A stretch of 64,000 bases of DNA from Ottowia sp. Its GTDB lineage: Bacteria > Pseudomonadota > Gammaproteobacteria > Burkholderiales > Burkholderiaceae_C. Positions 53,918 to 61,613 of the stretch are shown here, one piece after another. Both the position numbers and the translations under genes were made by a program. The stretch covers positions 1 through 64,000 of the forward strand of contig NZ_JADJCO010000002.1 of NCBI RefSeq assembly GCF_016703145.1. Reading direction: 5' to 3'. The number at the start of each line of letters is the position of its first letter. Within the stretch, counting starts at the first letter, position 1. The notes under the pieces are model-generated. The model was given only the letters and a program-made list of their open reading frames with translations, was not told where the DNA came from and did no database searches.

Positions 53918-54751
53918 TCAGGCGGGCCGCGCCCCGGCATCGGTGCGGGGCGGGTGCAGTCCAGCCAAAAAGGGGTGCAGCGCCCGCAGGTACCGCGGCA
54001 GGCAGTCCACCATGGGCGTGTGACCACCAGGCAGCAGTTGCAGCCGGGCCATGGGCAGGCAGGCGGCCAGCTCAATGGCGTCGGCCACGCCGCGGCGGCG
54101 GTCCTGCTCGCCGTGCAGCACCAGCACGGGGCAGTGCAGCGACGGCAGATCGGGGCGCAGATCCAGGGCGCGCAAGCCCTCGATGCTTTGCAGCAGCGCG
54201 GACGGCGGCAGGCTGGCCAGGTAGTCGCACAGCTGCCGCCACAGCGCCGAGGGTGGCATTTGGGCAAAGCAGGCTCGCAGGAAATCGTGCTGGGCGGGCG
54301 GGGCCCAGGCCTCGCGCACGCGCTGCGCGAAGGCGGGGTCGCCATGGCGGGCACTGTGCGCGCCGGTGTTGCCCACCACCAGGCCGGCCACGGGCAGACC
54401 AGGCTGCAACGCGGTCAACATGGCCAGCACGCCGCCCACGGAGTAGCCCAGCAGCACAACCGGACCGGCGTGGCCGTCCTGGGCGCGCTGGCGCAGGCTG
54501 TCCGCCAGGCGCCGCGCCACCTGGCGCGGGTCGCAGGAGTGCGGGCAGAGCGGCGGCTCGGCCCAGTCCACCGGCTGCACCGTCCAGCCGGGGGCCCGCA
54601 GGCCGCCCAGCACGGCGGGCGTGCAACCGGCGCCGGGCAGAGCCACCAGCAGCGGGCCGCGCAGGGCCGCCCAGTCGATGGCATGCAGCGGTGCGGGCGG
54701 CAAGGCTGGCGAGTCGGCGTCGGTGGCGCGGGGCTGTGGCATGGCGCCCAT
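53918..54751 (-). CDS. Alpha/beta hydrolase
   Basis: A 277-residue hydrolase. The nucleophile is in LLGYSVGGVLAML, the acid in LHGEQDRRRG, and the histidine in LPGGHTPMVDCL. An extended N-terminus precedes PLLVALPGAGCTPAVLGG. The substrate is unknown. It is divergent from a LysR gene and probably controlled by it, and is followed by a Bug receptor gene, which would suit uptake and hydrolysis of one compound. Confidence 0.87.
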   Translation of the reverse strand: MGAMPQPRATDADSPALPPAPLHAIDWAALRGPLLVALPGAGCTPAVLGGLRAPGWTVQPVDWAEPPLCPHSCDPRQVARRLADSLRQRAQDGHAGPVVLLGYSVGGVLAMLTALQPGLPVAGLVVGNTGAHSARHGDPAFAQRVREAWAPPAQHDFLRACFAQMPPSALWRQLCDYLASLPPSALLQSIEGLRALDLRPDLPSLHCPVLVLHGEQDRRRGVADAIELAACLPMARLQLLPGGHTPMVDCLPRYLRALHPFLAGLHPPRTDAGARPA

Positions 54752-54789
54752 CGTAGGCAGGCACGGCTGATGGACATAGGGAATAATTT

Positions 54790-54803
54790 TTATCGTTCAA
54801 TAA
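54790..54803. promoter_or_regulatory. Candidate LysR-type operator
   Basis: The interrupted palindrome TTAT-CGTTCA-ATAA lies in the 71-base gap between the hydrolase gene and the divergent LysR gene. It is AT-rich in GC-rich surroundings and resembles a T-N11-A site. Inference only. Confidence 0.35.
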
Positions 54804-54822
54804 GCAAAAGGAATCTGCTGCC

Positions 54823-55728
54823 ATGCCATCCGATCTGCCTGATCTGCCCATTGCCCAGGTGCGCCATTTCCTGCTGGTGGCCGAGCACGGAGGCTTTCAT
54901 GCGGCGGCGGAAAAGGCGTTTCGCACGCAGCCGGCGATCAGCAAGTCCGTCCAGGCGCTGGAGGAGCGCCTGGGCGGCGCGCTGCTGGAGCCCAGCCGGC
55001 GCTCGGTGCTGACGCCGCTGGGCCGCCAGTGCCTGCCCTATCTGCGCGAGTTGGTGCTGCACCACGACCGCTCGGCCAGCACGGCGCTGGCCTTCGTGCG
55101 CAAGGATCGGGGAACGCTGACCGTGGCGTCCATCGCGGCCCTGGCCGGCAACTGGCTGCCGCGGTTGGTGCGCGACTATCAGCGCGACTACCCGGGCGTG
55201 GCCGTGCGCCTGCTTGATGACAACTCGCGCAACGTGGAGCGCATGGTGCTGGAGGAGGAGGTGGACTTCGGCGTGGGCAGCCTGGTGTCGGGAACGCCGC
55301 AGCTCCTGTTCGATCCGCTGATCGACGACGCCTTCGGCCTGGTGTGCAGCCGCAGCCATCCGCTGGCCCGGCGGCGGCGGTTGCGTTGGCATGAACTGCG
55401 GGGGCTGCCGCTCCTGAGCACCACGGCCCACCACCAGTTGGCCGCCTGGCCTGACGAGGCGCGCTGGCTGCAGGCGCCGGTGATGCACGTCAGCACCATG
55501 TTGACCCTGCTGGCACTGCTGGATGCCAATGTGGGCGTGACCGTGCTGGCGCGCCTGGGCGTGCCTGCGATGCTGGCCGAGCGCCTGGCGTTCGTGCCGC
55601 TGGCGGGGCCCCGGCGCCAGCGCAGGCTGGGGATCGTCCGGCTGGCCGGACGATCACTCAGCCCGGCGGCGCAGGCCATGCGGGAGCGCTTGCTTGCGCA
55701 TGCGCAGGCTTCGCGGGGGCATGCATGA
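54823..55728 (+). CDS. LysR-family transcriptional regulator
   Basis: A 301-residue regulator. The N-terminal winged helix is AQVRHFLLVAEHGGFHAAAEKAFRTQPAISKSVQALEERLGGALLEP (residues about 8-54). The effector domain begins near GTLTVASIAALAGNWLPRLV. It is divergent from the hydrolase and the Bug gene and likely regulates them with an unknown ligand. No other feature is unusual. Its downstream gap holds a dispersed repeat. Confidence 0.92.
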   Translation: MPSDLPDLPIAQVRHFLLVAEHGGFHAAAEKAFRTQPAISKSVQALEERLGGALLEPSRRSVLTPLGRQCLPYLRELVLHHDRSASTALAFVRKDRGTLTVASIAALAGNWLPRLVRDYQRDYPGVAVRLLDDNSRNVERMVLEEEVDFGVGSLVSGTPQLLFDPLIDDAFGLVCSRSHPLARRRRLRWHELRGLPLLSTTAHHQLAAWPDEARWLQAPVMHVSTMLTLLALLDANVGVTVLARLGVPAMLAERLAFVPLAGPRRQRRLGIVRLAGRSLSPAAQAMRERLLAHAQASRGHA

Positions 55729-55744
55729 CAGATGCCGTGGACCG

Positions 55745-55813
55745 AATGCTTCTAAATTAATAGCTATAAGCGTTTATTCTGCGCCGGCTTCAGCCTGATT
55801 TGGCTTGAAGCTG
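55745..55813 (+). repeat. Dispersed AT-rich repeat, copy 16 (fills the gap)
   Basis: AATGCTTCTAAATTAATAGCTATAAGCG, then GCCGGCTTCAGCCTGATTTGGCTTGAAG. Nearly the same as the copy at 10017. It ends 4 bases before the stop codon of the DUF2817 gene. Confidence 0.93.
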
Positions 55814-55816
55814 ACG

Positions 55817-56911
55817 TCAGGCGCCGCAGTCGCCCAAGCCCTCCACCGCCTGGAACATCGCTTGCCGCGCCTGGCTGACGACCTGGCCCTTCCAGCCGTC
55901 GGTGTCGGTGTGGAAGGCGCGCAGCAGCCGTGCCTTGATCTGCACCGCCAACGCGGCCGGCGCCTGCGGGTGCAGCGCCAGCCAGTGGTCGCCGCGCAGG
56001 GCGTCCAGCACCTCGGCGAGGGGCTCGGTGCCGTATTCCAGCGCGATGCCGGTGGTTTCGGCGCGCGGCGCGGCGTCTTCGATGGCTTCCCACATCAAGC
56101 CCGTCAGCGGGGCGCTGGTGGAGGAGCCGTCTTGGATCGACGTCACCCGCGCTCCCCACCAGCGGCGCGCCCGCGCCAGGGCGGTGGCGTCGTCGCGGCC
56201 GGCGTGGATGCGCTCGCCCACGCCGCTGGGGCCCAGGCCGGTGTGCAGGTCGATCCAGGCCAAGCGGCGCGCGCGGCCGGCGTATCGGGCCAGCGCCTGC
56301 CGCACGGCCTGGTGGCTCCAGGTGGGCGCGTGGCCGCCGAAGAACAGGCCGTCGGCGAACTCCCATTGCCCGCCCGAGATGGCCGCCCGCCAGGCTGCCA
56401 CGCCGTCGGTGGCGATGAGGGCCCCGATGGCCGCGCGGTTGACTTCGTCGGGCGGCCAGTCGGCCGGCAGCAGCAGCGGGTGCACGCGGCGGTAGGCCGC
56501 GTTGACGGGCATCGGCCGGGCGAAGTCGACGAAGTTGCGGTTCAGGTCCACGTTCTCGTGCGTCACGCGACGCAGGTGCGAGAAGCCCCAGGGGTTGAGC
56601 GCGTGCAGGTACAGCACCGCCACGCCCGCCGCGCGCGCCTTGCCGTGCCAGTCGGCGTCGTGCAGGGCGAACACCTGCACCCCGCTGCCGCAGAAGCCCT
56701 CCACGCCGTGGCAGCCGCTGCTGATGATCAGCAGGCGCTCGCTCGCGGCGTCGCCCACCAGCGCCACGTCCAGCGCCAGTTGCTCGCCGTCGCGGCCGGG
56801 CAGGGGGTGGTTGAACGACTCGATGCGCGCGCCCAGCGTGGCCGCGCCCTCCAGGAACTTGACGCGCGCCTTGGCGTAGCTGGGGGAGAAGGCGGAGGGG
56901 ATGGGGATCAC
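55817..56911 (-). CDS. M14-like DUF2817 family metallopeptidase
   Basis: A 364-residue protein of the DUF2817 family. CHGVEGFCGSGVQVF has the first zinc ligands (H and E), NPWGFSHLRRVTHENVDLNRNFVDF is the typical arginine and asparagine motif, and AWIDLHTGLGPSGVGE carries the histidine. The start is a GTG at 56911 that overlaps the stop of the glyoxalase-like gene as GTGA. The upstream reading to 57130 is not plausible. It is the last gene of the amidohydrolase operon. The substrate is unknown; peptide or amide bonds are likely. Confidence 0.85.
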   Translation of the reverse strand: MIPIPSAFSPSYAKARVKFLEGAATLGARIESFNHPLPGRDGEQLALDVALVGDAASERLLIISSGCHGVEGFCGSGVQVFALHDADWHGKARAAGVAVLYLHALNPWGFSHLRRVTHENVDLNRNFVDFARPMPVNAAYRRVHPLLLPADWPPDEVNRAAIGALIATDGVAAWRAAISGGQWEFADGLFFGGHAPTWSHQAVRQALARYAGRARRLAWIDLHTGLGPSGVGERIHAGRDDATALARARRWWGARVTSIQDGSSTSAPLTGLMWEAIEDAAPRAETTGIALEYGTEPLAEVLDALRGDHWLALHPQAPAALAVQIKARLLRAFHTDTDGWKGQVVSQARQAMFQAVEGLGDCGA

Positions 56912-57279
56912 GGGGTGCCTTTCTCGGAGAAGAAGGTGAGGCGGTTGCCGAAGGGGTCCGTCACCCTCATTTCCATCGATCCCCAGGGCGCTTCTTCCAG
57001 GCCGGGGCGGGCATGGCGGTAGTTCGCCGCCGCCAGGCGCTGCTGGTAGGCGGCCACGTCGCCGGTGGCGATGCGCAGCGCCGCCCCGGGGCAGCAGTCG
57101 CCATGGTGCTCTGAAAGGTGCAGCACGCAAGCGTCTTTCGACACCTGCATGTAAAGCGGCGCGTGATCGTCGAAGCGGTGCTGCCAGTCGAGCCGGAAGC
57201 CCAGGAAGTCGAGGTAAAACTCGCGCGCCTTGGCTTCGTCGAAGATGCGCAGGATGGGCGTGGCGGCCTGCAAGGGCAT
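56908..57279 (-). CDS. Glyoxalase / bleomycin resistance (VOC) superfamily protein
   Basis: A 123-residue VOC protein. TPILRIFDEAKAREFYLDFLGFRLDWQHRFDDHAPLYMQVSKD and WGSMEMRVTDPFGNRLTFF are the two halves of the fold. Metal or substrate residues cannot be settled from sequence. It lies between a M20 amidohydrolase and a DUF2817 peptidase in one operon with overlaps of 7 bases or fewer. Confidence 0.88.
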   Translation of the reverse strand: MPLQAATPILRIFDEAKAREFYLDFLGFRLDWQHRFDDHAPLYMQVSKDACVLHLSEHHGDCCPGAALRIATGDVAAYQQRLAAANYRHARPGLEEAPWGSMEMRVTDPFGNRLTFFSEKGTP

Positions 57280-57286
57280 GCGCGGC

Positions 57287-58537
57287 TCAGGTGCGTGCGC
57301 CAGCAGGCATCGGCCGGTCCGCCGGCGGCGTGTGGGCCAGCCAGGCCTCGGCCAGACGCACCCAGTAGGTGGCGCCCAGGGGGATCAGGTCGTCGTTGAA
57401 GTCGTAGTGCGGGTTGTGCAGGGTGCAGGGGCCGGCGTCGTGGCCGCCGCCCGCGTAGCCGGCGCGGTGGGCGCCGTCGCCGTTGGCGATGAAGCAGTAG
57501 GCGCCGGGCTTTTCCAGCAGCATGAAGGAGAAGTCCTCGGCGCCCATGGTGGGTTCCTGCGCGATGGCGTTCTCGGGGCCGACGATGCCGGCCATGACCT
57601 CGCGCGCGAACCCGGCCTCGTAGGGCGTGTTGATGGTGGGCGGGTAGTTGCGCTTGAACTGGAAGTCGCAGCGCGCGCCGAAGGCGGCGCTGACGCCCTC
57701 GGCGATCTCGCGCATGCGCTGCTCGATCAGGTCCAGCGTCTCGAAGGTGAAGGTGCGCACCGTGCCCTGGATCTCGCACGCATCGGGGATGACGTTGGTG
57801 GCCTCGCCGGCGTGGATCATGGTGACCGAGATGACGCCGGCGTCGATGGGCTTCTTGTTGCGCGTCAGGATGGTCTGGAAGCCCTGCACGATCTGGCAGG
57901 CGATGGGCACCGGGTCGGTGCCCATGTGGGGCATCGCGGCGTGGCCGCCCTTGCCGGTGACGACGATCCTGAACTCGTTGCTGGAGCCCATGACCGGCCC
58001 GCTGGAGACGGCCATCCGGCCCACCGCCATGCCGGGCCAGTTGTGCATGCCGAACACCGCTTCCATGGGGAACTGCCGGAACAGGCCGTCCTTGATCATC
58101 TCGCGCGCGCCGCCGCCGCCTTCCTCGGCGGGCTGGAAGATCAGGTAGACGGTGCCGTCGAAGTCGCGCTGCCTCGACAGGTGCAGCGCGGCGGCCAGCA
58201 GCATGGCGGTGTGGCCGTCGTGGCCGCAGGCGTGCATTTTGCCGGGGTGCCGGCTGGCGTGCGCGAAGGTGTTGAACTCGGTCATCGGCAGCGCGTCCAT
58301 GTCGGCGCGCAGGCCGATGGCCCGCCCGTTCTGGCCGCCGTCGCGCCCGTGCACGATGCCCACCACGCCCGTGGTGCCCATGCCGCGGTGGATGGGGATG
58401 CCCCATTCGGCCAGCCGGGCCGCCACCAGGTCGGCGGTGCGCACCTCCTCGAAGCGCAACTCGGGGTGCGCGTGAAGGTCTCGCCGCAATTCGGTGATGG
58501 CCGCAGCCTGCGCCAGGATGGGTTCGATGAGGTTCAT
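57287..58537 (-). CDS. M20-family amidohydrolase (hippurate hydrolase type)
   Basis: A 416-residue zinc or manganese hydrolase. DLHAHPELRFEE, GLRADMDALPM, the metal-binding CGHDGHTAMLL, FQPAEEGGGGAREM with the catalytic glutamate, and MHNWPGMAVGRM are HipO-type motifs. It cleaves N-acyl amino acids; the exact one is unknown. First gene of a three-gene operon with the VOC and DUF2817 genes, all of which could act on amides or peptides. Confidence 0.92.
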   Translation of the reverse strand: MNLIEPILAQAAAITELRRDLHAHPELRFEEVRTADLVAARLAEWGIPIHRGMGTTGVVGIVHGRDGGQNGRAIGLRADMDALPMTEFNTFAHASRHPGKMHACGHDGHTAMLLAAALHLSRQRDFDGTVYLIFQPAEEGGGGAREMIKDGLFRQFPMEAVFGMHNWPGMAVGRMAVSSGPVMGSSNEFRIVVTGKGGHAAMPHMGTDPVPIACQIVQGFQTILTRNKKPIDAGVISVTMIHAGEATNVIPDACEIQGTVRTFTFETLDLIEQRMREIAEGVSAAFGARCDFQFKRNYPPTINTPYEAGFAREVMAGIVGPENAIAQEPTMGAEDFSFMLLEKPGAYCFIANGDGAHRAGYAGGGHDAGPCTLHNPHYDFNDDLIPLGATYWVRLAEAWLAHTPPADRPMPAGART

Positions 58538-58589
58538 GGCGAAAGTCTAGTACGCCCGGCAGAATGGCGGGAAGGGGTTTCCCATATCC

Positions 58590-59996
58590 ATGATGCCGAT
58601 GACCAGTGCTCTGAATTCAGGAGTGATCCGGCGCCTCGCCGTGCCACTCGCGCTGGCCTCGGCGTTGCTGGCCGGCTGCGGCTCCGCCGGCTACTACGCG
58701 CAGTCGGTGCGCGGCCACCTGGCGCTGATGGCCGCCGCGCGGCCCATTGACGAACTGCTGGCCGACCCGGTCACCCCGGCAGACCTGAAGGCCCGCCTGG
58801 CGCTGGCGCGCCGCATCCGCGCCTTCGCCACCGCCGAGCTGGCGCTGCCCGACAACCCCAGCTACCACCGCTACAGCGACCTCGGGCGCCGCGCGGCGGT
58901 GTGGAACGTGGCCGCCGCGCCGCCCGATGGGCTGGCGCTCAAGCGCTGGTGCTTCGCCGTCGTCGGCTGCGTCGGCTACCGCGGCTACTACGACGAGGCC
59001 GACGCTCGTGCGCTGGCGGCCGAGCTGCGGTCCGGCGAGGGGCTGGAGGTGATGGTCTACGGCGTGCCGGCCTATTCCACCCTGGGCTGGCTGAACTGGG
59101 CCGGGGGCGACCCGCTGCTGTCCACCTTCATCCGCTACCCGGAGGGCGAGTTGGCGCGCCTGATCTTCCACGAGCTGACGCACCAGCGCGTGTACGTCGG
59201 CGGCGACACCATGTTCAACGAGTCCTACGCCACGGCGGTGGAGCGCCTGGGCGTGGCGCGCTGGCTGTCCACGCAGGCGGGCGAGGCGGCACGGCGCGAA
59301 TACGCCGTGTTCGACGCGCGCCGCCAGGCCTTCCGCCAGCTCACCCGGCAGACGCGCCGCGAGCTGGCGGCGGTTTATGAGAAAAAACAGGCCGAAGCCC
59401 TTGCCGGTATTGCGCTGACAGCTATCAAAAACGAAGTGATGGAGCGCTTTCGCCAGCGCTACGCCGCGCTCAAGGCCGGCTGGGCCGCGGCGGGCACGCC
59501 GTTCGACGGCTTCGACGGCTGGGTGGCGCAGGCCAACAACGCCAGCTTCGGCCTGCAGGCGGCCTACGACGAGCGGGTGCCGGCCTTCGAGGCGCTGTTC
59601 GCGCGGGAGGGCAGCGACTGGCCGCGCTTTCACGCCGCCGTGCGCGACCTCGCCCGGCTGCCGGGTGACGAGCGCGGCGCGCGGCTGGACGCGCTGGCGG
59701 GCGAGGCGCCCGCGCGCCACGCCAGCGCGGCCCGAACCGGATCGATCGCTTCCAAAAGAATAGCTGAAGGCGAAATACCGGCGCGGGCTGTAGCCCGATT
59801 TCTTTCAAGAATTCACGCCGAGACCGATGCGGCTCAGGCGGCGCGCACTGCCTCGGCCGTGTCGATGAACTTCTGCATGGCTTCCTCGCGGCCGGTGCCT
59901 TCGAGCTTCTTCCAGGCGTCCCACTTGGCGCGTGCCACGAAGTCGCTGAAGGGCGGCTTGTCGCGCCCGTTGTCGCCCTCTGTGGCCTGCTTGTAG
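58590..59996 (+). CDS. Aminopeptidase-like lipoprotein (COG4324 type), with an abnormal C-terminal extension
   Basis: A lipoprotein of 468 residues as read. The signal LALASALLAGCG ends in a lipobox near residue 30. IFHELTHQRVYVGGDTMFNESYAT holds the HExxH zinc motif and the downstream glutamate, as in predicted aminopeptidases of this family (usually about 350-390 residues). The last 80-90 residues follow a dispersed repeat (59746) and run 163 bases antisense into the acyl-CoA-binding gene, so the original end was probably near 59740. A second repeat (59374) is translated in frame after VYEKKQAEAL. Confidence 0.82.
   Translation: MMPMTSALNSGVIRRLAVPLALASALLAGCGSAGYYAQSVRGHLALMAAARPIDELLADPVTPADLKARLALARRIRAFATAELALPDNPSYHRYSDLGRRAAVWNVAAAPPDGLALKRWCFAVVGCVGYRGYYDEADARALAAELRSGEGLEVMVYGVPAYSTLGWLNWAGGDPLLSTFIRYPEGELARLIFHELTHQRVYVGGDTMFNESYATAVERLGVARWLSTQAGEAARREYAVFDARRQAFRQLTRQTRRELAAVYEKKQAEALAGIALTAIKNEVMERFRQRYAALKAGWAAAGTPFDGFDGWVAQANNASFGLQAAYDERVPAFEALFAREGSDWPRFHAAVRDLARLPGDERGARLDALAGEAPARHASAARTGSIASKRIAEGEIPARAVARFLSRIHAETDAAQAARTASAVSMNFCMASSRPVPSSFFQASHLARATKSLKGGLSRPLSPSVACL
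59374..59439 (-). repeat. Dispersed AT-rich repeat, copy 17 (in frame inside the aminopeptidase gene)
   Basis: On the minus strand: CTTCGTTTTTGATAGCTGTCAGCGCAATACCGGC, then GGGCTTCGGCCTGTTTTTTC. It encodes the KKQAEALAGIALTAIKNE stretch of the lipoprotein. Confidence 0.9.
59746..59813 (+). repeat. Dispersed AT-rich repeat, copy 18 (3' end of the aminopeptidase gene)
   Basis: GCTTCCAAAAGAATAGCTGAAGGCGAAATACC, then CGGGCTGTAGCCCGATTTCTTTCAAG. The CGGGCT-GT-AGCCCG block is a perfect small hairpin. Insertion here may have removed the original stop codon. Confidence 0.92.
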
Positions 59997-60094
59997 GCCG
60001 CGTAGAGCTTGAGCAGCGTCAGGTTGTCGGGACGCTCGGGGCGCGCCTGGGCGTCGGCATAGGCTTGCTCGAAGCGGGCCTGCAGGTCGGACAT
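59834..60094 (-). CDS. Acyl-CoA-binding protein
   Basis: An 86-residue acyl-CoA-binding protein. DNLTLLKLYAAYKQATEGDNGRDKPPFSDFVARAKWDAWKKLEGTGREEAM carries the conserved Y, K and W residues of the four-helix fold. I use ATG 60094 (SDLQARFEQAYADA). It binds medium and long acyl-CoA in the cytoplasm. It lies 33 bases downstream of the TPR-like gene in a run of three genes after a TetR regulator. Confidence 0.94.
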   Translation of the reverse strand: MSDLQARFEQAYADAQARPERPDNLTLLKLYAAYKQATEGDNGRDKPPFSDFVARAKWDAWKKLEGTGREEAMQKFIDTAEAVRAA

Positions 60095-60127
60095 GAGGGG
60101 CACTTTCAGGGGGAGAGGCGATGTTAC

Positions 60128-60904
60128 CTACAGCGTCAGGTTGGCGCGCGCCAGCTCCACCCACAGGCGCTCCACCGCGTCGCGCGCCGTCACGGCGGCC
60201 GCCTGCTCCTGCAGCCGGGCGGCCTCGGCCAGCCGCGCCTCGCCCTCCAGCATGACCACGGCGTTCGCGCGCGCGATCATCACCGCCGCCGAATCGGGCG
60301 CCAGCCGCCCGGCTTCGCGCAGGTGGTGCAGCGCCGTCTCGGCCCGGGCGCCGTAGGTCATGGCGCCGACCAGCGGGCCGACCTTGTCGATCACCTCGGC
60401 GTGGAACAGGCCCAGCGCGGCATGGGCCAGCGCGTGGCCGGGGGCCAGCATCAGCGTCATCTCCAGCGCGGCGCGCACCTGCGTGCCCAGGCCCTGCGCC
60501 AGCGCGCGCGCCACGTGGATGCCCTGGGCGTAGCGCGCCAGCGCGTAGCCCTGCCAGAACCAGGCGTTGGGGTGCAGCGGCGCGAGGGCGGCGTGCTGGC
60601 GCCCGCGCAAGTGCACGCGCTGCAGCAGCGCCAGGCGCGCCTTCTCGCCAGGCTCGACCAGCGTGGCGTGGGCGGTGGCGGCGCGGTTGGCGACGGACAG
60701 GCCCTCGACGCCCGCGGCCAGGCCGGCGGCCTCGGCGCGCTCGAACTGGCCGGCGTGCAGCAGCGCCCAGGCCGCCAGCGCGGCCTCGCCACGCGGCAGC
60801 GGCTCGGCGTCCAGCGCGTGCAGGCGCGGCCATTGGGCGCGCACTTCGTCGGCGTCGAGGAAGGCGTAGTCGCCGGCGTGGGGGCAGGGCAGCCAGGTCG
60901 TCAT
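60128..60904 (-). CDS. Conserved TPR-like protein of unknown function
   Basis: A 258-residue soluble protein rich in alanine and leucine helices. Repeated segments such as AALAAWALLHAGQFERAEAAGLAAG and LAPGHALAHAALGLFHAE, HLREAGRLAPDSAAVMIARANAVVM look like tetratricopeptide units. No signal peptide or catalytic motif was seen. Its start overlaps the stop of the TetR gene by four bases (ATGA), so it is probably cotranscribed with the regulator and the acyl-CoA-binding protein. Confidence 0.78.
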   Translation of the reverse strand: MTTWLPCPHAGDYAFLDADEVRAQWPRLHALDAEPLPRGEAALAAWALLHAGQFERAEAAGLAAGVEGLSVANRAATAHATLVEPGEKARLALLQRVHLRGRQHAALAPLHPNAWFWQGYALARYAQGIHVARALAQGLGTQVRAALEMTLMLAPGHALAHAALGLFHAEVIDKVGPLVGAMTYGARAETALHHLREAGRLAPDSAAVMIARANAVVMLEGEARLAEAARLQEQAAAVTARDAVERLWVELARANLTL

Positions 60905-61587
60905 GGCGTGGCGGGGGATTGGTAGGCTTCGATCAGCGCCAGCAGGTGGGCGCGCGGCTCGTCGCCCAGGTAGGGCGCCAGCAGGCCGAGCACGTGGTAG
61001 GCGCCGCGCAGCAAGGCGTCCTGGGCGTTCTCGGGCTCCATGGCGCTGCGCGGGCTCAGCACGTATTCGTAGCTGAGCCAGTAGGTCAGCAGCACCACCA
61101 TGTTGGCGGCCACGGCGTCGTGCCCGCGCTCGCCGGCGGTGCCGGCCAGGGCGTCGTCCGAGGGCGCGGCCTCGGCGCGCAGGTTGTCCAGCACCACGCG
61201 CAGCGCGCCCTTCTTGCGCATCAGCAAGGCGGGAAAGTGCGTCTCCAGCCGCCGGTTGCGCGACAGCAGGTGGTTGAGGTCGCGGTAGAGGAAGCGGTAC
61301 TGCCAGATCAGCTCGAACAGCGAGTGCAGGAAGAACCAGGCGTCCTCGACGTCGCGCACGTCGTCGCTGGCAGCCAGCAGCTCGACCAGCGCGCCCTCGT
61401 ACAGGCCGAACAGCGTGTTGATCAGCTCGTCCTTGGACGGGTAGTGGTAGTACAGGTTGCCGGGGCTGATGTTCAGCTCGGCCGAGATCATGGTGGTGGA
61501 GACGTTGGGCTCGCCGAAGCGGTTGAACAACTCCAGCGACGTGACCAGGATGCGCTCGGCGGTGCGGCGGGGCGCTTTCCGGGTCAT
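60901..61587 (-). CDS. TetR-family transcriptional regulator
   Basis: A 228-residue repressor-type regulator. The N-terminal helix-turn-helix is RILVTSLELFNRFGEPNVSTTMISAELNISPGNLYYHYPSKDELI (residues about 13-57). The ligand domain has a W- and Y-rich core (AWFFLHSLFELIWQYRFLYRDLNHLLSRNRRL). With the acyl-CoA-binding protein in the same operon, an acyl-CoA or fatty-acid ligand is likely, but this is inference. Confidence 0.92.
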   Translation of the reverse strand: MTRKAPRRTAERILVTSLELFNRFGEPNVSTTMISAELNISPGNLYYHYPSKDELINTLFGLYEGALVELLAASDDVRDVEDAWFFLHSLFELIWQYRFLYRDLNHLLSRNRRLETHFPALLMRKKGALRVVLDNLRAEAAPSDDALAGTAGERGHDAVAANMVVLLTYWLSYEYVLSPRSAMEPENAQDALLRGAYHVLGLLAPYLGDEPRAHLLALIEAYQSPATP

Positions 61588-61613
61588 GGTGTTCTCCTCG
61601 GCTTCACGGCTTC

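Noticed and set aside
54250..54760. Plus-strand frame antisense to the alpha/beta hydrolase.
   Set aside because: Low-complexity Arg/Pro/Ala shadow; the opposite strand has a full catalytic triad.
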